Below, one piece after another: positions 48,959 through 56,731 of a DNA stretch of 64,000 bases; within the stretch, counting starts at the first letter, position 1, and every line of letters begins with the position of its first letter. The DNA comes from Rhizobium oryzihabitans (lineage in GTDB: Bacteria > Pseudomonadota > Alphaproteobacteria > Rhizobiales > Rhizobiaceae). The notes beneath the pieces are model-generated. The model made no database searches and was not told the origin of the DNA. It was given only the letters and a program-made list of their open reading frames with translations. The stretch spans positions 1,860,001-1,924,000 of the forward strand of contig NZ_CP048632.1 in the NCBI RefSeq assembly GCF_010669145.1, given 5' to 3'. Made by a program: the position numbers and the translations under genes.

Positions 48959-50078
48959 TGAAAAATGCCATGCGAAAAATTTCCGGCCTCTTCTCCGTGC
49001 TGCTGCTTTTGACCATGCAGCCTGCGGGCGCGCAGGATGTGGAACTGATGCCGCCGCCACCGCTTGATCCGGCGCAGGTGCGGGGTGTGATGGAAAAAGC
49101 CGTGAACGGCTTCATCCGCCCCGGCTATGACCGCTTTCGCCAATCGGCAGAGAAGCTGGAAGGCAGCATGAAGGCCCTCTGCGCCGCCCCTTCCAAAACA
49201 GCGGATGAGGCGGCCAAGGCTGCCTTTGCCGATACGGTCTCCAGCTGGTCCACCATCGAGATCGTGCGCGTCGGCCCGGTGATCGAACATAACCGTTTCG
49301 AACGCGTGCTCTATTACCCCGACAAGAAGGGTCTCGGCCTGAAACAGGTGCAGCGTTACCTTGCGGAGAAAGATGAGAGCGTCACCAGCGCCGACAGCCT
49401 GAAAGGCAAGAGTGTCGCAGCACAGGGCCTCGGCGCACTGGAATTTGTACTTTACGGCACGGATGCCGATGAGCTTCTCGACAAGAAGGGTGATTTCCGT
49501 TGCCGCTACGGCGCAGCGATTGCCGGCAACGTCGCCAATCTGGCAGCGGAGCTTTCCGACAGCTGGAACGCACCTGACGGCGCGCAGAAAAACTGGACGC
49601 AGCCGGGCGCGGACAATCCCGTCTTTCGCGACGAGCGCGAGGCGCTGGTTGCCCTGCTCGGCATTCTCGTCCACGGCTCCGAAGCGATCCGCGACCAGCG
49701 CATCGAAACCTTCTACAAGGGCCGGACAAGGCGAAATTTCCCCGCACGGCCATTTACTGGCGGTCCGGCCTGACCTGGAAAAGCATTGCCGAAAACATCA
49801 GGGCCGTTCAGACCCTTCTGCACACGGCGGATATGGTCGAGCTCGTGCCACCGGACCAGCGTTCCATCGTCAATTCCATCGACTTCATCGCCAAATCGAT
49901 GATCCGCATCGCGGGAACGATCGATACCGATGTGGAAAAGGCGCTGGACGACGATCAGCAGCGCGCCAAGGTGGATTATCTGCTGCTCAACGGCAAGGAC
50001 CTTATCTATCGCCTCAACGACCAATATGGCGGCGCCATCGGTCTCAGCTCCGGCTTTTCCTTCGCCGACGGAGACTAA
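48958..50078 (+). pseudogene. Second imelysin family protein, frameshifted near the C-terminus
   Basis: A secreted imelysin-like protein with signal peptide (about 1-25). The first frame ends at 49773, with the unrelated tail RTRRNFPARPFTGGPA. The true C-terminal part (KFPRTAIYWRSGLTWKSIAE onward, to FSFADGD at 50078) is in the next frame. One G added in AAGGG|CCGG at about 49719-49721 restores 373 residues (FYKGPDKAKFPR). The GxHxxE motif of active imelysins reads GLGALEFVLYG, so the histidine is absent even apart from the frameshift. Its start overlaps the DUF1111 stop. Confidence 0.82.
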
Positions 50079-50081
50079 CAG

Positions 50082-51176
50082 ATGACAACAGGCGAAAAAC
50101 GGATGCTGATGGACCGGCGCAGCTTCATCAAGGCGGCGGGCATTCCGTTCCTTGCGACGCTCGCTCCCGGCTCGCTGCATGCGCTGGAACGCGCCGATGC
50201 CGTCTTCGCTTCCGCCTTTCGCGCCCGTAACGGTTCCTACGGCATTGCGACTGTGAGCGAGCGCGGCGAGATCATTGACCGCGTTGCCCTTCCCGCCCGC
50301 GCCCATGGAATGGCGACGAGCCATGCGACCGGCATGACGGTGGCCTTTGCGCGCCGGCCCGGCACCTTCTTCATGGCCTTCGACCCCGTGCGCCGCCGCG
50401 AGCCTGTCGTGATGCACACGCCGGAAAACCGCCACTTCTACGGCCACGGGCAATTCTCGCCCGATGGCGCGATCCTCTACGCCAGCGAAAACGACTTCGA
50501 TGGCAATCGCGGCGTTATCGGGCTCTACGATGCCCGCAACGGATTTGCCCGCATCGGTGAATATGACGCGCACGGCATCGGCACCCATGACATGACTGTG
50601 AGCGATGACGGAAAGCTGATCGTGATCGCCAATGGCGGCATCGAAACCCACCCGGATTTCGGCCGCACCAAACTCAATACCGACAGCATGCAGCCGTCGC
50701 TCGTACTTCTGGACGTCGCAAGCGGCCAGTTGATCCAGAAACACGCGATGCCGGATCGGTTGCGGCAGCTCTCCACCCGCCATGTTGATCTTGGCGACGA
50801 TGGACGCGTCTGGTTTGCCTGCCAATATGAGGGACCGCGCAACGATCTCCCGCCACTTGTCGGCCATTTCTCGAAGGGCGAGGAGCTTGTCTTCGTCGAT
50901 CTGCCGGAGGAAACGACGGTGCGCCTTGCCAATTATGTCGGGGCCATCGCCGTCAACCGACGTGACGGTCTGGTGGGCCTCACCTCGCCCAACGGCAACG
51001 CCGCCGTGACCCTGGATGCAAAAACCGGCCGTGTCGTATCCGAGATGACGGTGCGGGAGGCAGCGGGCGTCGCGCCTGCCGCGAGCGGCATTGCGGTTTC
51101 TTCCTATGACGGATTTTTCGAAGCCATTCGCAGCGACGTGGCATGGGACCAGCACATCGTGCGAATTTCCGGCTAA
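50082..51176 (+). CDS. DUF1513 periplasmic protein
   Basis: A 364-residue beta-propeller-like protein of the DUF1513 family. A probable Tat-type signal is near the N-terminus (MDRRSFIKAAGIPFLATLA; RR at about residues 12-13). Motifs include HGMATSHATGMTVAFARRPG and FYGHGQFSPDGAILYASEND, repeated-blade sequence typical of the family. DUF1513 genes are regularly found with imelysin and DUF1111 genes, suggesting one periplasmic iron-related system, but its activity is unknown. It begins 3 nt after the imelysin-like gene. Confidence 0.88.
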   Translation: MTTGEKRMLMDRRSFIKAAGIPFLATLAPGSLHALERADAVFASAFRARNGSYGIATVSERGEIIDRVALPARAHGMATSHATGMTVAFARRPGTFFMAFDPVRRREPVVMHTPENRHFYGHGQFSPDGAILYASENDFDGNRGVIGLYDARNGFARIGEYDAHGIGTHDMTVSDDGKLIVIANGGIETHPDFGRTKLNTDSMQPSLVLLDVASGQLIQKHAMPDRLRQLSTRHVDLGDDGRVWFACQYEGPRNDLPPLVGHFSKGEELVFVDLPEETTVRLANYVGAIAVNRRDGLVGLTSPNGNAAVTLDAKTGRVVSEMTVREAAGVAPAASGIAVSSYDGFFEAIRSDVAWDQHIVRISG

Positions 51177-51227
51177 AATACTGAAAAGCCACGGGAACAA
51201 AAGTCCGGCCGGCGCATTGGATGCGTC

Positions 51228-51680
51228 ATGAAAAACCTTACCGTGTACATTGTTTTCGTGGTTGCAGTTGTTGCCATTGGGGCGCTGATCGGCGTCAACA
51301 ATGTGCCGGGCGAATGGTATCAATCGCTGCAGAAACCATTCTTCAATCCGCCCAACTGGATTTTCGGACCGGTCTGGACGACGCTTTACGTGATGATCGG
51401 CATCGCCGGCGCGCGGACGTGGATCCGCAAACCGATGGGGACGCGCATGCGTCTCTGGTTCACGCAGATGGTGCTGAATTTCCTGTGGTCGCCGATGTTT
51501 TTCGGCATGCAAAGCCCGACGGGCGCACTTGTCGTCATCATTCCGATGCTGATCTGCATCATCGCCTTCATCACGCTCACCTATAGTCGTGACAGGATAT
51601 CGATGTGGCTGTTCGTGCCCTATGCGCTTTGGGTCGCCTTTGCCACGATGCTGAACGCGAGTATCGACTGGCTGAACTAA
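51228..51680 (+). CDS. TspO/MBR family protein
   Basis: A 150-residue, five-helix membrane protein of the tryptophan-rich sensory protein family, which binds porphyrins and cholesterol-like ligands and in Rhodobacter affects photosynthesis gene expression. Conserved parts are PGEWYQSLQKPFFNPPNWIF (loop 1, ligand pocket) and FGPVWTTLYVMIGIAG. The aromatic-rich character is evident (W/F in every helix). It stands alone between DUF1513 and the thioesterase. Confidence 0.93.
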   Translation: MKNLTVYIVFVVAVVAIGALIGVNNVPGEWYQSLQKPFFNPPNWIFGPVWTTLYVMIGIAGARTWIRKPMGTRMRLWFTQMVLNFLWSPMFFGMQSPTGALVVIIPMLICIIAFITLTYSRDRISMWLFVPYALWVAFATMLNASIDWLN

Positions 51681-51763
51681 ATTTTGCCTGCGCAACCCTT
51701 GCCTTGCCCGCTGCCACGCGCCATGTCAGTTTGCGATGGGGACTAAAAGCAGGCAGGTAGGCC

Positions 51764-52213
51764 ATGGAGATCACTGATCCCGGCGATTTTCGTCAGCGGA
51801 TAGAAAGAAGCTTTGCGCGACAGGGTGTCGTGCAGGCAATCGATGCGCAGATAAGCCGCATCGAACACCGGCTGGTGGAAATCGAGCTGCCTTTTCATGA
51901 AAAGCTAACGCAGCAGCACGGCATATTGCATGCCGGTGTCATCGCCGCCGGTCTGGACACGGCCTGCACCTATGCCGCCTATACGATCATCGAACCGGAA
52001 GCTTCGCTGCTGACCATCGAGTTCAAGGTCAACCTCATGTCGCCGGGACGCGGCGAGCGGTTCCTGTTTCGTGGCGAAATCATCAAGCCGGGCAACAACC
52101 TGATCGTTGCGGATGGCCGCGCCTATGCGCTTTCGGACGGCCCGGCAAAGCTTATCGCCTCCATGACGGGGACGATGATGGTGGTGAAAGGTCGTGAGGA
52201 TATTACCGGATGA
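51764..52213 (+). CDS. PaaI-type hotdog-fold thioesterase
   Basis: A 149-residue hotdog protein with the PaaI-like active-site helix region QQHGILHAGVIAAGLDTACT (about residues 47-66) and LLTIEFKVNLMSPGRGE. Likely acyl-CoA hydrolase acting on an aromatic or medium-chain substrate; the exact one is unknown. Its stop overlaps the nucleosidase gene by 4 nt (ATGA). Confidence 0.85.
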   Translation: MEITDPGDFRQRIERSFARQGVVQAIDAQISRIEHRLVEIELPFHEKLTQQHGILHAGVIAAGLDTACTYAAYTIIEPEASLLTIEFKVNLMSPGRGERFLFRGEIIKPGNNLIVADGRAYALSDGPAKLIASMTGTMMVVKGREDITG

Positions 52214-52848
52214 GCTACCGGATTTCGCATGTTGCGGACAAATCCATTCTTTTCGTCATGGCGGCCTCCGCTGAATATGGCCCCCACCTGCAGGCGCGCA
52301 TCGCGCCGTTGATGACGGGCGTGGGACCGGTCGAGGCGGCGATTTCGGTCACGGCAATTCTTGCCGGGCTCGATGCGGCGGCCCATCTGCCTGACCTTGT
52401 CGTTTCGCTTGGCTCCGCCGGCTCGCGAACATTGGACCAGACGGGCATCTATCAGGCGACTTCGGTTTCCTATCGCGACATGGATGCCTCCGCCTTCGGG
52501 TTCGAAAAGGGCCGCACCCCGTTTCTCGATCTGCCGGCCGAGGTGGCCTTGCCCCTGCGCATACCCGATATTGCCGAGGCGCGGCTTTCCACGGGCGCCA
52601 ATGTCGTCTCCGGCGCGGCCTATGGGGCGATCGACGCCGACATGGTGGAAATGGAAACCTATGCCGTGCTCCGGGCCTGCCAGCGCTTCGGCGTGCCGCT
52701 CGTCAGCCTGCGCGGTATTTCCGATGGAAAGGCCGATGTGAACCATGTGGACGACTGGACGGAATACCTGCACATCATCGATGAAAAGCTCGCAGACGCC
52801 GTCGACCGGCTTTGCCGCGCCATCGAAGACGGTGTGATTGCCCTTTGA
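52210..52848 (+). CDS. 5'-Methylthioadenosine/S-adenosylhomocysteine nucleosidase-like protein
   Basis: A 212-residue MTA/SAH nucleosidase-family protein. Recognisable are VMAASAEYG at the N-terminus, MTGVGPVEAAI, SLGSAGS, the MVEMETYAVLRACQ ribose/catalytic region and LRGISDGKAD with the catalytic Asp. It would cleave MTA or SAH to adenine and the thioribose. It is shorter than MtnN of E. coli (232) but keeps the core. Probably translationally coupled to the thioesterase. Confidence 0.87.
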   Translation: MSYRISHVADKSILFVMAASAEYGPHLQARIAPLMTGVGPVEAAISVTAILAGLDAAAHLPDLVVSLGSAGSRTLDQTGIYQATSVSYRDMDASAFGFEKGRTPFLDLPAEVALPLRIPDIAEARLSTGANVVSGAAYGAIDADMVEMETYAVLRACQRFGVPLVSLRGISDGKADVNHVDDWTEYLHIIDEKLADAVDRLCRAIEDGVIAL

Positions 52849-52931
52849 AACCTTGCGATTTTCGCAAATTTCCGCTGTTTGACACCCGCTTCCGGGTTGC
52901 CTAAAGCCGCCATTTTCTTTAAAGGCTCGCC

Positions 52932-54509
52932 ATGACCCAGATAGCCCATCCCGACAGCATTCTCATCATCGATTTCGGCAGCCAGGTGACGCAGCTGATT
53001 GCGCGCCGCATCCGCGAAGCCGGGGTCTATTGCGAAATCCATCCGTTCCAGAATGCCGCAGAGGCGTTTGAGAAGCTTCAGCCCAAGGGCGTGATCTTCT
53101 CCGGCGGCCCCGCATCCGTGACGGCGGAAGGAAGCCCGCGCGCGCCGCAGGCGGTGTTCGACAGCAAGGTTCCAATCCTCGGCATCTGCTACGGCCAGCA
53201 GACGCTCTGCACCCAGCTCGGCGGCGTCGTCGAGGGTGGCCATGCGGCTGAATTCGGCCGCGCCGATATCGACATCAAGAAGGCAAGCCCGCTTTTCGAA
53301 GGTTTCTGGGAACAGGGCAAGAGCTATCCCGTCTGGATGAGCCACGGCGACCGCGTGACGAAGCTGCCGGAAGGTTTCGAGGTCATCGCAACCTCGGAGA
53401 ACGCGCCCTTCGCCATCGCTGCCGACGAGACGCGCCACTATTACACCACCATGTTCCACCCGGAAGTGGTGCATACGCCTGATGGCGGCAAGCTGCTCTC
53501 CAACTTCGTGCACAAGATCGTTGGCCTCAAATCCGACTGGACGATGGCGGCCTATCGTGCCGAAATGATCCGCAAGATCCGCGATCAGGTCGGCACGGGA
53601 CGCGTGCTCTGCGCATTGTCGGGCGGCGTCGATTCCTCCGTTGCGGCAATCCTCATCCACGAGGCGATCGGCGACCAGCTGACCTGCGTCTACGTGGACC
53701 ACGGCCTGATGCGGATGGGCGAAAGCGAACAGGTCGTCGGCATGTTCCGAGACCACTACAATATTCCGCTGGTGCATGTGGATGCCGCTGATCTGTTCCT
53801 CGGCGAACTCTCAGGCGTTTCCGACCCGGAAGTGAAACGCAAGACCATCGGCCGCCTGTTCATCGAGGTCTTCGAGGCAGAAGCTGCCAAGATCGCCGCA
53901 GACGGCAAGGGCGCACCGAATTTCCTGGCGCAGGGCACGCTTTATCCTGATGTCATCGAAAGCGTTTCCTTCTCCGGCGGCCCCTCCGTCACCATCAAGA
54001 GCCACCACAATGTCGGCGGTCTTCCCGAACGCATGAACATGCAGCTGGTGGAGCCGCTGCGCGAGCTCTTCAAGGACGAGGTGCGTGCGCTTGGCCGCGA
54101 ACTCGGTCTGCCGGAAAGCTTCATCGGCCGCCACCCCTTCCCCGGCCCGGGTCTGGCGATCCGCTGCCCCGGCGCGATTACCCGCGAGAAGCTCGATATT
54201 CTGCGCAAAGCGGATGCGATCTATCTCGACGAAATCCGCAAGGCCGGTCTCTATGACACCATCTGGCAGGCCTTCGCCGTTCTGCTGCCGGTACAGACCG
54301 TGGGCGTCATGGGCGACTATCGCACCTATGACTTCGTCTGTGCGCTGCGCGCCGTGACCTCCGTGGACGGCATGACGGCGGATTTCTATCCCTATGACAT
54401 GAACTTCCTTGGCCGTGCGGCAACCCGCATCATCAACGAAGTACGCGGCATCAACCGTGTCGTCTACGACGTGACGAGCAAGCCGCCCGGCACGATCGAG
54501 TGGGAGTGA
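52932..54509 (+). CDS. guaA: GMP synthase (glutamine-hydrolysing)
   Basis: Converts XMP to GMP. The class I glutamine amidotransferase domain has GICYGQQ with the nucleophilic Cys, and the [11 protein letters not shown]is/Glu pair. The ATP pyrophosphatase domain has [11 protein letters not shown], and the C-terminal dimerisation domain ends KPPGTIEWE. At 525 residues it is complete. The 3' end of guaA is a known attachment site for integrative elements, and an integrase follows at once. Confidence 0.97.
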   Translation: MTQIAHPDSILIIDFGSQVTQLIARRIREAGVYCEIHPFQNAAEAFEKLQPKGVIFSGGPASVTAEGSPRAPQAVFDSKVPILGICYGQQTLCTQLGGVVEGGHAAEFGRADIDIKKASPLFEGFWEQGKSYPVWMSHGDRVTKLPEGFEVIATSENAPFAIAADETRHYYTTMFHPEVVHTPDGGKLLSNFVHKIVGLKSDWTMAAYRAEMIRKIRDQVGTGRVLCALSGGVDSSVAAILIHEAIGDQLTCVYVDHGLMRMGESEQVVGMFRDHYNIPLVHVDAADLFLGELSGVSDPEVKRKTIGRLFIEVFEAEAAKIAADGKGAPNFLAQGTLYPDVIESVSFSGGPSVTIKSHHNVGGLPERMNMQLVEPLRELFKDEVRALGRELGLPESFIGRHPFPGPGLAIRCPGAITREKLDILRKADAIYLDEIRKAGLYDTIWQAFAVLLPVQTVGVMGDYRTYDFVCALRAVTSVDGMTADFYPYDMNFLGRAATRIINEVRGINRVVYDVTSKPPGTIEWE

Positions 54510-54730
54510 ATTAAGGTCGTTTCAGACCGTCTCGCTCCGTGCCGAAAATCGCACCAACCCTCTGACTGGCAAGGATTTTTCTTCCCACTCCGTATCACTG
54601 CATGTCACCCCAGCCGAGCCACTTTGTTGGTATCGATGATGGTATGGCGCAGGATGGTCAAGAAACGGGCTTCCGGTACCAACAGCGCCTGTTGATGGTA
54701 TCCGTTCGCCCCCTGACCGGATGCGGATTT
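54510..54730. other. Probable island left end (attL region) after guaA
   Basis: 221 bases between guaA and the integrase. TGTTGGTATC (54625-54634) and its near reverse complement GGTACCAACA (54675-54684), plus two copies of TGATGGTAT (about 54637 and 54693), look like arm-type repeats often found next to a tyrosine integrase. The crossover site itself cannot be defined without the right end. Confidence 0.35.
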
Positions 54731-56080
54731 ATGAGCGAACTCACTGATAAACAACTGAAAAATCTGAAGCCAAGGGCCAAGCTATATAAGGTGGCGGACC
54801 GCGACGGGATGTACGCAGCTGTCACCCCAACCGGGGTCATCTCGTTCCGGTATCAGTACCGGGTGAACGGGCGGCAGGAGGTCTTGACTATCGGCCGGTA
54901 TAGCGCCGACGCGGCGCGCAAGCTGACACGGGCACCCGACGCGCTGGAATACGGACTGGAAGTATCGCTTGCGGAGGCTAGAGCGCTGCTGGCGCGCGCT
55001 AGGCGTCAGGTCGAGCGGGGCGAGTCGCCGTCGAAAGCCAAGGTGGAAAAGCGCACGGCGTCAGCAGCAGCGGTCACATTCGGCGGGTGGGCTGAAGCCT
55101 ATTTCAAACACAAAGCCGATCCCAAGTCGGGGGCCGAGAAACTGGCCGACAGCACCTTGGCGATGCGCCGATCCGTCTATGATCGCGCCATCGCGGGAGA
55201 GCTGTCGAAGCTCAAGCTGGGAGAGGTGACGCCGCAACGCCTCAAACGTCTGTGCGACGAGGTCAAGGAGAAGCGCGGGCCGGCCGTCGCCGTGCATGTC
55301 CGCGAGGTCGTGTTGCTGGTGTTCCGCCATGCCCAAGGAAGTGGGGTTGATGTGAGCAACCCGGCCGAGTCGATCCGCACCAGCGCCATCGCCACTTTCG
55401 AGCCGCGCGACCGCGCCCTGTCCCCATCAGAGGTCCGCGCGGTCCTGGCGGCTTTGGATCATGTGGCGGCGGCTCCCACGCTACGTTCGGCGGTGAAGTT
55501 TGTCCTGCTGACTGGCGTCCGTAAGTCGGAGTTCATCGACGCAACATGGAAGGAAATCGACTTCGCCGCCGCGCGGTGGACTATCCCGACCGAGCGTATG
55601 AAGGCCGGCAAGGCCCATGTCGTTCCGCTGAGCGATCAGGCGCTCGACATTCTGACGGCGTTCCGCACCATGTTCGGTGCCAGTCGATACCTCCACCCCG
55701 GTCGATACGACGGCGATACGCCGATCAGCAACGCCACGCTTAACCGCGTGATCGACACGGTCGTGGAACGCATCCGGGAAACTGATCCTGATTTTCAGAG
55801 CTTTGGTGTTCACGACCTGCGCCGCACGTTCTCGACCGGCCTGAACCGCGCTAAGTTCGATGATCGTTGGATCGAGATGAGCTTGGCCCACGCGCCCCGA
55901 AACCGGATCGCGGCCATCTACAACGTGAACCGCTACCTCGCCGAGAGGAAGATCATGCTTCAGTGCTGGGCTGACATGCTCGACGCCTGGGTAAGGGGAG
56001 AATCCGCCAAGGAACTGATCGCCGACGCGAAGCGACGTGCCGCCGAGGTCCACGACGACGAACTGGACGATGATCTCTGA
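54731..56080 (+). CDS. Tyrosine-type site-specific integrase (DUF4102/P4 type)
   Basis: A 449-residue phage-P4-like integrase. An N-terminal DUF4102 arm-binding domain (about 1-110) is followed by a core-binding SAM-like domain (about 120-215) and the catalytic domain with Arg in LTGVRKSEFIDATWKEI, HDLRRTF (H-x-x-R) and the nucleophilic Tyr in RIAAIYNVNRYL. The ATG at 54731 fits the family start; the open frame extends 129 nt upstream without support. Located directly after guaA, it probably drives integration of the following island. Confidence 0.93.
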   Translation: MSELTDKQLKNLKPRAKLYKVADRDGMYAAVTPTGVISFRYQYRVNGRQEVLTIGRYSADAARKLTRAPDALEYGLEVSLAEARALLARARRQVERGESPSKAKVEKRTASAAAVTFGGWAEAYFKHKADPKSGAEKLADSTLAMRRSVYDRAIAGELSKLKLGEVTPQRLKRLCDEVKEKRGPAVAVHVREVVLLVFRHAQGSGVDVSNPAESIRTSAIATFEPRDRALSPSEVRAVLAALDHVAAAPTLRSAVKFVLLTGVRKSEFIDATWKEIDFAAARWTIPTERMKAGKAHVVPLSDQALDILTAFRTMFGASRYLHPGRYDGDTPISNATLNRVIDTVVERIRETDPDFQSFGVHDLRRTFSTGLNRAKFDDRWIEMSLAHAPRNRIAAIYNVNRYLAERKIMLQCWADMLDAWVRGESAKELIADAKRRAAEVHDDELDDDL

Positions 56081-56081
56081 A

Positions 56082-56312
56082 TTAGATGCGGTCCGCATCT
56101 ATTCTGTCAGCCGTTGTCATTGGTGGCCGCCAGCCGGCGGGATCGGCGATCCAGCGGTCGATGTCGGATTCATGCCAGCCCGCGCCGTTGACGCTGATCT
56201 TGAGCTGGGCGGGGAACGTGCCCTCAGCGATCTTGCGATAGATGGTGGACCGGGATAGGCCGGTGCGGGCGAGGACGGTTTTCAGGCGGACGATACGGTC
56301 TGGTGCGGGCAT
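56082..56312 (-). CDS. AlpA-family transcriptional regulator / excisionase-like protein
   Basis: A 76-residue helix-turn-helix protein: VRLKTVLARTGLSRSTIYRK followed by IAEGTFPAQLKIS and ESDIDRWIADPAGW, the pattern of AlpA/MerR-like excisionases. The ATG at 56312 has GGAGG about 10 nt upstream. It converges with the integrase with only 1 nt between the stops. In P4-like elements AlpA promotes integrase expression or excision; the same role is inferred here. Confidence 0.85.
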   Translation of the reverse strand: MPAPDRIVRLKTVLARTGLSRSTIYRKIAEGTFPAQLKISVNGAGWHESDIDRWIADPAGWRPPMTTADRIDADRI

Positions 56313-56731
56313 GGCAGCCTTGCCTCCTGCTGCTTGTTTCTGGATGCCCCTGATCCAGTGAGAGCAAGACGTTACACGCGCGCAAGAGGATTTTTCGCGT
56401 CGTCGTGCTGTGGCGTGCAATCGGCGGTAAATAGGAAAAAGATAGAATCCGCCGCTCCATCCCTGCTCAGGCAGTTTTCCTTGATGAAGACCCATTCTGG
56501 CCGACGCGGTAGGGTGATTCGATCTGGATCATACCGTCACGGAAACGACCACGCCCAAGCCGCTTGCTTCGCAAGCGGAGCACCTGCGCTCCCATCAAGC
56601 CTTACTTGCTTGCTCACGTTTTGCCCGGTTCATGGCTCGACTCCTTCTCGGGAAGCAACAAAGGATTCTGTGGAACCTTCCGGCTCCAATCCTGATCTAG
56701 CCCGCCATTCCGCGGCCGGAGCAGCCTGCGG
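56313..56731. other. Gene-free stretch between alpA-like and traA
   Basis: About 420 bases with no convincing frame. It holds the upstream region of the AlpA-like gene and a hairpin CCGCTTGC-TTC-GCAAGCGG near 56559-56577, which may terminate the relaxase transcript. Confidence 0.5.
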
